Assembly: GCA_030835405.1 (NCBI GenBank)
Contig: JAURPG010000059.1
Span: 1-64,000 of the forward strand
From: Gammaproteobacteria bacterium
Lineage (GTDB): Bacteria > Pseudomonadota > Gammaproteobacteria > Eutrophobiales > Eutrophobiaceae
Direction: 5' to 3'
DNA: 64,000 nucleotides
Shown: positions 35,143 to 44,154 of the stretch, piece after piece
Numbering within the stretch: the stretch's first letter is position 1
Layout: each line of letters starts with the position of its first letter
Translations under genes and position numbers: made by a program
Notes under the pieces: model-generated
The model's database searches: none
The model's input: only the letters and a program-made list of their open reading frames with translations
Told to the model about the DNA's origin: nothing

Positions 35143-36168
35143 ATGCTAAAAAAGATCTCGATATTTCTAATGTTCACAATTCTGGTTGGATGCACCCAAT
35201 CATCCAATGATGGTAACTCCAACCAGGAGACGGCTACGGGTGGCAGCAGCGGCAATATCTTTGCCGGTAATAACCTGAATTATATCGTTACCACTAATGC
35301 CGGAGGCGGCTACGATGCCTATGCCCGTTTGATAGGTCGTTACCTGGTGGAAAAACTTGGCGGTGATAATGTTGTCATTAATAATGTTCCAGGGGGTGGC
35401 CACATTGTTGGTACCAATACATTATGGAAATCTAAACCCGATGGACTGACTATCGGGACCTTCAATGCCGGGTTGATTTACAACCAGCTTATTGGCGTGA
35501 AGACACTGCAATTTGATATTGGTAAATTTTCCTGGATAGGCAAGGCGGCCGGTGAAGCCCGCTCTCTGGTTATTTCTGAAGATTGCCCGGTACAATCCAT
35601 GGAGGAACTCATAGCCAGCAATGAAACCATCAAATTGGCCGCTGCAGGCGTGGGCTCAGCTTCCTATATCGACACGAAATTGATTGCCGAAGCCTTCGAT
35701 CTCAATGTAGAGATCATTCCGGGGTTTGAGGGCAATGAAGGTGAGATGTCTATGATGCGTGGAGAGGTATGTGGCCAGTTTGGGACCACCAGTTCCGTAC
35801 AGCCATTCGTAGATTCAGGCTATGGCCATTTTATTATTACCATTGGTGGTGATGTGGAAGGTGTACCCAATGCCCTGGAATTTACCACTACGGACAAAGC
35901 TCGGCGAATAGTCAACCTAATCGGTGCCCTGTCTGAACTGGGCCGGGTCTCTGCCGCGCCACCCGGGACGAACCCTGAAGTAGTGGAGAGACTCCGAGAG
36001 GCATATTACAACACCATGAATGACCCTGATTTCCTGGCTGAAGCTGAAAAGATGAATCTGCCCATCGATGCTGCCTATGGAGATGAAGTTACCCAGTTGG
36101 TTCTGGATGCACTGGACCAACCAGCGGAAACCATACAGATTATCGCTGATTCGATTAGTGCTGAATAA
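35143..36168 (+). CDS. TTT-family solute-binding lipoprotein (TctC-like), system 1
   Basis: 341 residues from ATG 35143. The lipobox is L-V-G-C (Cys17), so it is a periplasm-facing lipoprotein rather than a free binding protein, as most TctC/Bug proteins are. The Bug-type binding loop appears as V-T-T-N-A-G-G-G-Y-D-A-Y-A-R, and N-N-V-P-G-G-G-H-I-V-G-T-N follows. It should capture a carboxylate and hand it to TctA/TctB, encoded immediately downstream. Gap to TctA is 38 nt. The ligand is unknown; neighbouring secreted amidohydrolases and cupins suggest a product of their reactions. Confidence 0.85.
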   Translation: MLKKISIFLMFTILVGCTQSSNDGNSNQETATGGSSGNIFAGNNLNYIVTTNAGGGYDAYARLIGRYLVEKLGGDNVVINNVPGGGHIVGTNTLWKSKPDGLTIGTFNAGLIYNQLIGVKTLQFDIGKFSWIGKAAGEARSLVISEDCPVQSMEELIASNETIKLAAAGVGSASYIDTKLIAEAFDLNVEIIPGFEGNEGEMSMMRGEVCGQFGTTSSVQPFVDSGYGHFIITIGGDVEGVPNALEFTTTDKARRIVNLIGALSELGRVSAAPPGTNPEVVERLREAYYNTMNDPDFLAEAEKMNLPIDAAYGDEVTQLVLDALDQPAETIQIIADSISAE

Positions 36169-36206
36169 TGTCGAATACTTTTAACTAATTAACTACTCAT
36201 TACATT

Positions 36207-37718
36207 ATGGACTTTGAACCAATCATCCAGGCATTACTAAATGTTATAGCTTCACCCTACAACATGGGTATGCTGTTATTGGCAGTGCCTATCGGCATGT
36301 TTTTTGGTGCCATACCGGGTTTAGGTGGAAAGCTTGGCATTGTCATGATGATCCCCTTTGTATTTGGCATGGACCCCATCGCAGGCGCCATTTTTCTTAT
36401 CGCCATGCATGCCGTGGTCCATACCGGCGGTTCAGTGCCCAGTATTTTGTTTGGTGTTCCCGGTACCGGAGCTGATGCAGCAACTGTTGTTGATGGGCTG
36501 CCCATGACCCGAAAAGGTGAGGCAGGACGAGCCATGGGTGCATCTTTGGGAGCATCGGGAATCGGTGGTGTTATTGGGGGTCTATTTCTGATTGCCATCC
36601 TGCCAGTATTACGCCCTGTCATCCTGGCATTCAGTCCTGCGGAATTCTTCATGCTTGCAATTTTCGGAATCACCTTTATCGCCATGTTGTCCGGTAATTC
36701 ACTGGTCAAAGGCTTACTGGTGGGTTTTTTCGGTTTGATGTTGTCATTTGTTAGTCTGGATCCCAATACCGGTGCGGAACGTTATACCTTTGGTCTGCTG
36801 TTCCTCTGGGACGGAATGGACATTATTACTGTCATCCTGGCGATGTTCGCCATCCCTGAGATGATCGCCCTGGGTGTAGAAGGCGGTTCCATGTCCCTGG
36901 CCGGCAAACAAAAAGGTACCGCTGGTTACAAAGGGGTCTTTACCGGATTGTTTGATGTCTTTCGTCACTGGGGATTGACTATCAGGACATCTATCATGGG
37001 CGCCTTTATTGGTATGATCCCTGGACTGGGTGGTGATGCGGCCACCTGGATCTGTTATGGCCATGCGATCCAGTCTTCAAAAAACCCGGAAAAATTTGGT
37101 AAAGGGGCAGTGGAAGGTGTGATCGCCCCAGAGACGGCAAATAACTCAAAGGAAGGCGGCTCATTACTACCCACCCTGTTTTTTGCAGTCCCTGGTTCAT
37201 CGGGTATGGCCATCCTGCTGGGTGCCTTTGTCATGCTGGGGATTCAACCGGGCCCGGCCATGGCTCTGACCGGAATGGATATCGTCTGGACCTTGATCTG
37301 GGCATTGATGATCGCCAATGTCGTTGCCGTGATTTTCTTTATTGCCTTTGTACCCATGCTGGGCTATCTAAGTTATGTCAGGGGCAGCCTGCTCATACCC
37401 TTTGTGCTGGCATTGACCTTTCTTGGGGCCTTTCTAGGCCACCGCTCCTGGGAAAATCTGATCGTATTATTTGTCCTGGGTATGTTTGCATATTTTCTGA
37501 AGAAATATGGCTGGCCCAGACCGCCATTTGTGATTGGTATAATACTGGGTCCAATCGCGGAGGATTCCTATCACAAGGCCTACCAGTTGTGGGGCTATGA
37601 ATTCCTGCTCAGGCCCGGGGCGTTGATCATGATTGCACTGATTATAGGCAGTATAGGATTTTATATCTGGAAGTCTACCCGTCCAAAAATAGAAGGGGTC
37701 GAAGAGCATGTCGGCTAA
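36207..37718 (+). CDS. TTT-family large membrane subunit (TctA-like), system 1
   Basis: 503 residues with about eleven or twelve membrane helices. Family motifs are G-A-I-P-G-L-G-G, F-G-V-P-G-T-G-A-D-A-A-T and the repeat-related I-P-G-L-G-G-D-A-A-T-W and F-A-V-P-G-S-S-G-M. It is the main translocation subunit for Na+- or H+-driven uptake of carboxylates in the inner membrane. It overlaps tctB by 11 nt, a sign of coupled translation. Length matches the family. Confidence 0.92.
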   Translation: MDFEPIIQALLNVIASPYNMGMLLLAVPIGMFFGAIPGLGGKLGIVMMIPFVFGMDPIAGAIFLIAMHAVVHTGGSVPSILFGVPGTGADAATVVDGLPMTRKGEAGRAMGASLGASGIGGVIGGLFLIAILPVLRPVILAFSPAEFFMLAIFGITFIAMLSGNSLVKGLLVGFFGLMLSFVSLDPNTGAERYTFGLLFLWDGMDIITVILAMFAIPEMIALGVEGGSMSLAGKQKGTAGYKGVFTGLFDVFRHWGLTIRTSIMGAFIGMIPGLGGDAATWICYGHAIQSSKNPEKFGKGAVEGVIAPETANNSKEGGSLLPTLFFAVPGSSGMAILLGAFVMLGIQPGPAMALTGMDIVWTLIWALMIANVVAVIFFIAFVPMLGYLSYVRGSLLIPFVLALTFLGAFLGHRSWENLIVLFVLGMFAYFLKKYGWPRPPFVIGIILGPIAEDSYHKAYQLWGYEFLLRPGALIMIALIIGSIGFYIWKSTRPKIEGVEEHVG

Positions 37719-38187
37719 ACTATTACTTAACGGCCGGGTAATCACAGCATTCATCATGCTTTTGGTATTTTCTGTGATGACTATCATGGCGTTTGATTTC
37801 CCGGCAAAGGCCAGGCTTATGCCGCTTATGTTTGGTATTCCAGGAACTATTTTCGGATTATTTCAACTGCTAATGGAAATCAAGCATGCAATGACAGATG
37901 TCCCCGAGGAAACTCCCGAAGCACTGGAAAAGGCCCGCTTAGAGAAAAAAGACGAAATCCAGATGTTTCTCTGGGTATTTCTTTTCTTTATCTTTATCAC
38001 TGCTTTTGGGTTTGTTTACGCCAGTCCATTCCTGGTATTTGGTTTCCTTTACATCGCCAAGAGTGAATCCCTGAAAATCGCCATCATCGGCGGTGTGTGT
38101 ACATTAATTGTAATATACGGCGTATTCCAGGCCTGGTTTGAGATCCCCCTGTTCCAGGGCCTGGTGGTTGAATGGCTGACGGGTTAA
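37708..38187 (+). CDS. TTT-family small membrane subunit (TctB-like), system 1
   Basis: 159 residues with four membrane segments and a charged cytoplasmic loop between the second and third (P-E-A-L-E-K-A-R-L-E-K-K-D). This is the TctB layout; the sequence is poorly conserved in this family, so the call relies on topology and on the overlap with tctA. It supports TctA in carboxylate uptake. A clear terminator follows at 38223. Confidence 0.82.
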   Translation: MSAKLLLNGRVITAFIMLLVFSVMTIMAFDFPAKARLMPLMFGIPGTIFGLFQLLMEIKHAMTDVPEETPEALEKARLEKKDEIQMFLWVFLFFIFITAFGFVYASPFLVFGFLYIAKSESLKIAIIGGVCTLIVIYGVFQAWFEIPLFQGLVVEWLTG

Positions 38188-38222
38188 GCATCCCGACCCC
38201 TGATATTATTATTTTCTTATTT

Positions 38223-38246
38223 ACCGGACCTTGTTCCGGTTTTTTC
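38223..38246 (+). terminator. Rho-independent terminator after tctCAB system 1
   Basis: Stem ACCGGA/TCCGGT with a 6-nt loop is followed at once by six Ts. It lies 35 nt after the tctB stop and before the ribosome site of the next gene. Confidence 0.8.
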
Positions 38247-38308
38247 ATCTACTGATTGGCGGTATGATTCCTGATTATTAATGTCAATACCCAGGGGGGT
38301 GAACGATC

Positions 38309-40153
38309 ATGAAGAAAATATATTCACATCCTGTTCTGCTAGGTTTTCTTTTTATCTTATTTCACACACACCCAGCCAACGCCCAATCACCGTTGCTGTT
38401 AAACTACGCCGACCTGGTGCTCTACAATGGCCAGGTACTCAGCGTTGATGCAAACTTTTCTGTCCATGAGGCCATTGCGGTGAGGGACGGTAAGGTCCTG
38501 GCCTTAGGCTCCAGTAGCGACATGCTTGCCCTCGCCGGGCCGGAAACAGAACGTGTGGACCTCAATGGCCGGTCAGTGACGCCAGGCTATATATATAATG
38601 ACGGTGATAACTCCGTCCCCGGTGGTGATATTTATAAGGACACCATGGTCAAAGGTTGGCTCTCTGGCAGGATTCCCGGGGCATCCCTTGAAGAGCTCCT
38701 GGCCTCATTAAATAAACTCACAGAAGAGTCAGACCCTGGTGCACCCATATTCGTGAACATGCCCAAGGCCTCTCCCCGGGTGGCAGAGGAATGGACTGCT
38801 GATGACCTGGACGAGATCGCGCCGGCCAACCCCATGGCGCTTTTCTATAATGATTCTGTGGTAGTAGTCAATCATGCCATGCTCAACGACGCCTTTGCCG
38901 CCGGCCTGCCCCAAAACCATTTTGGCGTAGTCCTCAACGAAGACGGTATCCCCACCGGACAGTTGTTCCAGCAGGCAGCAGGGTTTATCGGCTGGCAGGT
39001 CAGGCCCTGGCCCAGTCCCGAGTATATTGACAATGCCCTGCAAGAGACCATTGCCAGCCTACTGGGTTATGCCAGTATTGGTGCCACCACCGCCACGGGA
39101 CACATGAGTGGTCTTACAGTCAGTATGCTTAACGAACTCTATCACGATGGAAAGTTGTTGATCCGCGTCTACCCGGGGCATGACTTCACCCGGCAAAACC
39201 CCTTTGCCGAACAATACCTGAAACGAATCGGCAACCTGGTGAACTTTTCCCTCACCGATCCTGAAATCGGCCCCATGGTAAAGATCGTCGGCGCTGCCAC
39301 CGGCCCGGTGGATGACGGCTCCAATAGCCAATTCGGCATGCTCACCATCGATGACAAGGCAAATATCGATTTTGAGATTGGAGGTACAGAAAAAGGACTG
39401 AATAAGTGGACCGGTGAGGTATGGACGGGACTCACCTGGGATGACATGTCCGAAGCACAAAAGGCACAGACCGACTACAACACCATTGATCTGCTGCATC
39501 AATATGGTTGGAATATGAGCGGTAACCACAATATGGGGAGTGCAGCACTACGTACCAACCTGCTGGCCATCGATAACTTCGCCAGGTCCGGTGTCACGCC
39601 GTATTTTGAAACACAAAAGATAGACGCCTTCGACCACAACCTGGTCTGGCATGAATCCAACTACCCGCTGTTGGATGAGTACAAAGACAAAGTCGCCATG
39701 GCGCTGAGCCCTGAGATATTTGACCAGCGCGTTTCCGTTACCGGCAGGGAACTACTGGAGTCCCAGTACGGTGAACGTATGCATACAATGCAACCGGTCA
39801 AGACCCTGCTGGATCGAGGTTACAACCTGCACTTTGAAGGCACCGGCCCCAGCAATCACCCCATGTGGCTGGTGGAACGTTTCGTCACCCGGACTGATGA
39901 CCATGGCAAAGTCTGGGGTGCGGATCAGGCCATCGATCGGAAACAGGCATTGAAGATGCTGACTATCAACGGCGCTGTTTTTATTAGTGAAGAAGACGAA
40001 CTGGGCACACTGGAACCCGGCAAGTGGGCAGACCTGGTGGTCCTGAACGGTGATTTCATGGCAGTCCCCAATGACCAGATAGACGAGTTGGACATCGACC
40101 TTACCTATATTGGTGGAAAACTGATCTATGACAAGCGCCTGTGGGAAGAATAA
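38309..40153 (+). CDS. Secreted amidohydrolase-like protein, D-G-D variant B
   Basis: 614 residues: signal peptide (1-25, ending N-A-Q), D-L-V-L-Y-N-G-Q-V-L-S-V-D strand, A-I-A-V-R-D-G-K, then T-P-G-Y-I-Y-N97-D-G-D-N101 where HxH should be. The barrel motifs T-A-T-G-H-M-S-G-L, S-G-N-H-N-M-G-S and F-D-H-N-L-V-W-H-E are present. The G-S-D equivalent is G-T-G, so the usual base/ligand Asp is absent in this copy. The C-terminal L-E-P-G-K-W-A-D-L-V-V-L strand is typical. Closest in the window to variant D at 55623. ATG 38309 has GGGGGG close upstream. It is followed 5 nt later by a small D-P-x-T-G membrane protein. Confidence 0.85.
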   Translation: MKKIYSHPVLLGFLFILFHTHPANAQSPLLLNYADLVLYNGQVLSVDANFSVHEAIAVRDGKVLALGSSSDMLALAGPETERVDLNGRSVTPGYIYNDGDNSVPGGDIYKDTMVKGWLSGRIPGASLEELLASLNKLTEESDPGAPIFVNMPKASPRVAEEWTADDLDEIAPANPMALFYNDSVVVVNHAMLNDAFAAGLPQNHFGVVLNEDGIPTGQLFQQAAGFIGWQVRPWPSPEYIDNALQETIASLLGYASIGATTATGHMSGLTVSMLNELYHDGKLLIRVYPGHDFTRQNPFAEQYLKRIGNLVNFSLTDPEIGPMVKIVGAATGPVDDGSNSQFGMLTIDDKANIDFEIGGTEKGLNKWTGEVWTGLTWDDMSEAQKAQTDYNTIDLLHQYGWNMSGNHNMGSAALRTNLLAIDNFARSGVTPYFETQKIDAFDHNLVWHESNYPLLDEYKDKVAMALSPEIFDQRVSVTGRELLESQYGERMHTMQPVKTLLDRGYNLHFEGTGPSNHPMWLVERFVTRTDDHGKVWGADQAIDRKQALKMLTINGAVFISEEDELGTLEPGKWADLVVLNGDFMAVPNDQIDELDIDLTYIGGKLIYDKRLWEE

Positions 40154-40158
40154 TTAAA

Positions 40159-40455
40159 TTGAGAAAACTGGTTTTCATGTCAGTGATTCTGGCATTGACT
40201 GCCTTACCATTAACGCTGGCGGCAAGTGATACCGACTCGCCACCCTTCCTGATTTACGTGGACCCGGTCACAGGCAAGTACACCCAAAAAAAACCAGAAC
40301 ATGAATCAACGCCACAACAATCCAGTAGCGACACAAAAACATCCAGACAACTACCCCCCGTAACTCAAATTTTCCCGGCCTTTCTGATTGCCGGGGGACT
40401 GTTACTGGGCAGCCACCTGCTCTCAAGGATATTAGTCAGCGTCAAAAAAGCATAA
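40159..40455 (+). CDS. Small secreted type I membrane protein with D-P-x-T-G motif (partner 2)
   Basis: 98 residues from TTG 40159, with GGGAAG upstream inside the preceding gene's end. A signal peptide (ending L-A-A-S) is followed by P-P-F-L-I-Y-V-D-P-V-T-G-K-Y-T, a polar linker rich in Ser, Thr and Gln, one membrane helix (F-L-I-A-G-G-L-L-L-G) and a short basic tail. It shares layout and D-P-x-T-G motif with the protein at 31208-31633. It begins 5 nt after amidohydrolase variant B, so the two are made together. Probable membrane anchor or adaptor; the family is not recognised. Confidence 0.65.
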   Translation: MRKLVFMSVILALTALPLTLAASDTDSPPFLIYVDPVTGKYTQKKPEHESTPQQSSSDTKTSRQLPPVTQIFPAFLIAGGLLLGSHLLSRILVSVKKA

Positions 40456-40518
40456 TGACAGTTAACTGTTGCCACTAATGTAATAATATTTAATTCCATA
40501 CTAGAAGGGAGAGAATTC

Positions 40519-40956
40519 TTGAAGAAAAATAAACTAAACATTGCGATCTATTTATCTGCAATATTACTTATGGTGGGTGTATTCTTGCCCCTGGCAAACC
40601 TGCCTATTTATGGAGATATCACCTACAACAGGATAGCTGAAATCGAATCTTATCTGGTGATATTTTTTACTCTATCTGCGCCGGTATTATTGTTTCTGGG
40701 TAAGCCAAAATTAGTGTTACTTTCTCCCATTAGTGTTTGGGCTGTATTATTGTTTCCTGCTTTAAAAAAAATTTTTAAAGCAGAAGAAGAAAGAGGTTTT
40801 TTTGCGGAACTGGGAGATAAGGCGACTTCAGTTATGCAGGATTTCGCGGCGGACCTGTTCTTGAATATCACGGACTTTAGTTGGGGTGGATATGTGTTTT
40901 TACTAGGATTGGTAGTATTTACTTTTTCTTGTTGTGTCCGCAGTTTTATGAAATAA
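40519..40956 (+). CDS. Small four-helix membrane protein of unknown function
   Basis: 145 residues with about four hydrophobic segments and a charged amphipathic loop (K-K-I-F-K-A-E-E-E-R-G). The start is TTG 40519 preceded by AAGGGAGAG. No domain is recognised. Base composition is a little more AT-rich than the flanking genes. It might belong to the preceding transcript, but a 63-nt gap leaves that open. Confidence 0.55.
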   Translation: MKKNKLNIAIYLSAILLMVGVFLPLANLPIYGDITYNRIAEIESYLVIFFTLSAPVLLFLGKPKLVLLSPISVWAVLLFPALKKIFKAEEERGFFAELGDKATSVMQDFAADLFLNITDFSWGGYVFLLGLVVFTFSCCVRSFMK

Positions 40957-41029
40957 ATATTTTTAGTATATAAATAAAATATTACGCACATTAGCTAATT
41001 AACTATTTAAAAAAACCAACTGAGTATTA

Positions 41030-41791
41030 ATGTTAGATTTCACTAATAAAGCAGTCCTTGTGACTGGTGGTTCACGAGGGATAGGCCTGGCCATCAGCCA
41101 GGCCTTTGCATCACGTGGTGCAAAGGTTGCTATTAACTTCCTGGCCAATGAAAAAGCGGCACACGAGGCCCTTGATTCCCTGGAAGGCGAAAGCCATATC
41201 CAGGTCCAGGCAGACGTCACTGATCCTGAACAATGCAAACGTATGGTGGGCGAGGTTATTGATAAACTTGGAAGGCTGGACATTCTGGTGAATAACGCCG
41301 GTGGTGGTGCCGACCATCCGATTGCTGAAGTTAGTTTTGATGGGTGGCAACAAGCCTGGCAGACAACACTCAATGCCAACCTCATTGGTCCAGCGAATGT
41401 AAGTTTCTGTGCTACCAGCCACATGATTAAAAACGGTGGTGGCAGGATAGTAAACATCTCCTCCCGCGGTGCCTTTAGAGGCGAATCCACCAAGCCAGCC
41501 TATGGTGCCAGCAAGGCCGGGCTGAATTCACTCAGCCAGTCGCTGGCAGTGGCACTGGCACCTCATAATATTTTTGTTGGAGCAGTCGCCCCCGGGTTTG
41601 TGGATACTGAATTGGCGGCCGAAAAGCTGAATGGCCCCGACGGAGACGCCATCCGTAACCAGAGTCCACTGGGTAGAGTGGCAAGGCCCGAAGACGTGGC
41701 CAATGCGGTTTTGTTTCTCGCCTCCGACGGAGCGGAGTTTTCTACCGGGACGATCATTGATGTCAACGGGGCGTCGTATTTAAGAAGTTAA
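41030..41791 (+). CDS. Short-chain dehydrogenase/reductase (FabG-like)
   Basis: 253 residues with the NAD(P)-binding T-G-G-S-R-G-I-G (11-18), N-N-A-G-G-G (N-A-G motif), the catalytic Ser in I-S-S-R-G and Y-x3-K in Y-G-A-S-K-A-G, then V-A-P-G-F-V-D-T. This is a classical SDR. It oxidises or reduces a hydroxyl/keto group in the cytoplasm; substrate unknown. ATG 41030 is used, with only a weak ribosome site. It stands alone on the plus strand and converges with amidohydrolase variant C; the mosaic repeat lies between them. Confidence 0.88.
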   Translation: MLDFTNKAVLVTGGSRGIGLAISQAFASRGAKVAINFLANEKAAHEALDSLEGESHIQVQADVTDPEQCKRMVGEVIDKLGRLDILVNNAGGGADHPIAEVSFDGWQQAWQTTLNANLIGPANVSFCATSHMIKNGGGRIVNISSRGAFRGESTKPAYGASKAGLNSLSQSLAVALAPHNIFVGAVAPGFVDTELAAEKLNGPDGDAIRNQSPLGRVARPEDVANAVLFLASDGAEFSTGTIIDVNGASYLRS

Positions 41792-41849
41792 TTATTAATC
41801 TACAGGATTCTGACGTTCGCAGAATTGAGGGTTTAAATATATATCTCAC

Positions 41850-42010
41850 CACGTCATTCTGGCTGAAGCCAGAATGACGACATTCGTCAATCATCTATTC
41901 ACTTCGTCATGCTGGTGTAAACCAGCATCCAGTTAATAAAAGGAGCACCTTCGGCGCAGGTTATTTGTACTGGATTCCGGATATTTGCTACGCAAATTCC
42001 GGAATGACGA
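41850..42010. repeat. Mosaic intergenic palindromic repeat, copy 2
   Basis: It lies between two convergent genes. It holds the inverted pair GTCATTCTGGCT/AGCCAGAATGAC, a second pair 'atgctggt...accagcat', 'aggagcaccttcggcgc' and a third pair 'ggattccgga...tccggaatgacg'. The last, and the 'gcgcc' module, recur in the copies at 2461 and 53979. Convergent position fits a bidirectional termination role. No coding capacity. Confidence 0.72.
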
Positions 42011-42021
42011 TGCGTAATATT

Positions 42022-43884
42022 TTACTGGGCCTCATAGGCGACTCGTCCCCCCACCAGGGTCAGCACCGTGGGTATCTGATCAATGGTTTCAATGGGGTCT
42101 TCAAGGATATCACCATCAAACACCACAAGGTCCGCCCATTTGCCAGCCTCGATGGTGCCCAGTTCATCTTCTGCACTCATAAACCTTGCCGCCCAGCGGG
42201 TGATGGCGAGGATGGCCTGTTCCCGGGTCAGGGCTTCATGGGCGGCCACTACCCTGCCCTTACGGTCAATACGGGTCACAGCGTCCTTGACGATCTTCAT
42301 GGGTTTATTCCTGGGGTCGGTACCCTCAATATGAAACGGGATCCCATTGTCCACCAGGCTCTTGAGCGGTGCCATCCTTTCCAGTCCTTCCCAACCATAC
42401 TGGAGTTCAATCACGTCTTCATAACCGAGTATGTCAGCGTCCCGCTGGCGCATGGCGGTGCCCAGGCTGACACCAAAGCGGATCTTGTCTTTTAATTCCG
42501 CTTCGTGTTCCTTATAAAAATCATAATTTTCCTGTACCCAGTCGATATTGTGGTCCAGTGCCTGTGCCCGGGAGAGTTCCGGGACATATTTAACTGGTAT
42601 ATTTTCTGCATCGATGATGGCCTGCATGGACAACGCAATCCCACCGCTGCCCATATTATGTACACCGTTGACGTTATATCCGAACTGCCTTGCCAGCATA
42701 AGATTGTAATATTCCGTGTCCTGGAGTTCTTCCAGGGTAAGGTCTTCCGTACCCTTGCCGGTAAACAGCTCTGCACTCCAGCGGTCATAGCCATGGGGGT
42801 TATGGCCCAGTTCAGGGATGACGTTTGACTTGGGTTCAATGGTCATGAGGCTAATGGCGGCATCGGGAGCACCGGTGTGGGGACCCACTGCAGTGCCGAC
42901 AATCTGTACCATGGGTCCTCGCTCATCCACCAGGGCAAAATCCATTATGTTGCCCACCCTGGCCAGGGTCCTGACCGGAAAAGGATTCTGGCGCATAAGA
43001 TCCAGACCTGGATGTACCCTGATTCGCAGATCACCATCTTTAAACAATCGATTTAAAATTAATACCGTCAGTCCAGACATATGCCCGGTTGCTGTGGTAA
43101 TCCCTGCTGCCGCATAGTTGGCCATCTCTTCCTTGGCGGCATCCAGGCCGTGTTCCTGTATCCATTCCGGCGGTGGAAAGGGCCTTAGCTCACGACCCAC
43201 AAACCCTACTGCATTGGCACCAAGCTGACCTGTAGCCTCACCCAGTTCATTTTTTATGAGGTGAAAATGGTCCGGCGGAAATCCTTCCTGTGTCATAAGT
43301 TCCAGCAGCTTGCTGTTAGCAATGGCATGACAACAATCGGGTAATAACATAGTGGGATTATTGGGTGACAATTCATCCAGCCGGCTCTTGTCCCAGGTCT
43401 CCAGCATGGGGCCTGCCCACTGATCGGAAACTTTCAGAAAGATAATCTCATTTTCATCGGCCTCGTTCTCAGCAATATAGGTAATGGTCTGTTCCACCTG
43501 CTCTATGGTCTCGCCACCGATCCTTCCCTGGATCGTGCCGCCCCACTGTGACTCCTTTACCAGGTCACCTCCGGGGATGGCATTATCACCGTCGGAATAG
43601 ATAAATCCGGGAGTGACAGATTTACCACGCAGATCAATACGCCGCGTTTCTAGTCCGGCTGTGGCCAATATTTCTTCATTATTTCCAACAGCAAGAAACT
43701 TACCATCGCGGATAGCAATGGCCTCGGCAATGGAAAAATCATCATCCGCAGTAATCACCTTACCGTTGATCAGGACGGTATCGGCATATTTCATAATCAG
43801 TGATGACTGGGCATGCACACCGAGGGACCAGACCATCAGACAAATAAAAAGTAATTTAGCATTGGATACACAAAACGATCTCAT
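42022..43884 (-). CDS. Secreted amidohydrolase-like protein, D-G-D variant C
   Basis: 620 residues: signal peptide (to about residue 25, V-H-A-Q), D-T-V-L-I-N-G-K-V-I-T-A-D, A-I-A-I-R-D-G-K, then T-P-G-F-I-Y-S97-D-G-D-N101 in place of the HxH. T-A-T-G-H-M-S-G-L, G-V-H-N-M-G-S and L-D-H-N-I-D-W are kept. The G-S-D position reads G-T-D, so the last Asp is conserved in this copy. The terminal I-E-A-G-K-W-A-D-L-V-V-F strand is intact. It is divergent from the second TTT system and may share regulation with it. Closest in the window to variant A. Confidence 0.85.
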   Translation of the reverse strand: MRSFCVSNAKLLFICLMVWSLGVHAQSSLIMKYADTVLINGKVITADDDFSIAEAIAIRDGKFLAVGNNEEILATAGLETRRIDLRGKSVTPGFIYSDGDNAIPGGDLVKESQWGGTIQGRIGGETIEQVEQTITYIAENEADENEIIFLKVSDQWAGPMLETWDKSRLDELSPNNPTMLLPDCCHAIANSKLLELMTQEGFPPDHFHLIKNELGEATGQLGANAVGFVGRELRPFPPPEWIQEHGLDAAKEEMANYAAAGITTATGHMSGLTVLILNRLFKDGDLRIRVHPGLDLMRQNPFPVRTLARVGNIMDFALVDERGPMVQIVGTAVGPHTGAPDAAISLMTIEPKSNVIPELGHNPHGYDRWSAELFTGKGTEDLTLEELQDTEYYNLMLARQFGYNVNGVHNMGSGGIALSMQAIIDAENIPVKYVPELSRAQALDHNIDWVQENYDFYKEHEAELKDKIRFGVSLGTAMRQRDADILGYEDVIELQYGWEGLERMAPLKSLVDNGIPFHIEGTDPRNKPMKIVKDAVTRIDRKGRVVAAHEALTREQAILAITRWAARFMSAEDELGTIEAGKWADLVVFDGDILEDPIETIDQIPTVLTLVGGRVAYEAQ

Positions 43885-44154
43885 TGAACTATCCCCTTGT
43901 ATAAAAAAGATTTAATATTTCAGAAGTTACTGATGTTATGCCGTTAAGTATACGCATTTTGACAGGACTGGTAATGACCGCAGGAGAATTCCATGATTCG
44001 TACATAATGATGTCAAAATTAAGGGTTTTTTACGCTAATCATCCGGTTTAAATTGCACCCGTTCGTGTAATTTGACACTATATATAAATGTAATAAACAG
44101 GGAATATTCTTCCCATCGATAATAATAAAATTTGGAATAATAAAGTTTAAATCT
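43885..44154. promoter_or_regulatory. Divergent promoter region, amidohydrolase C / TTT system 2
   Basis: 270 nt between divergent starts, AT-rich at 44020-44150. Promoters for both directions are expected. No strong dyad stands out. Confidence 0.4.

Noticed and set aside
42818-43117. Plus-strand frame antisense to amidohydrolase C
   Set aside because: Its composition is that of a reversed coding frame, and it has no start signal.
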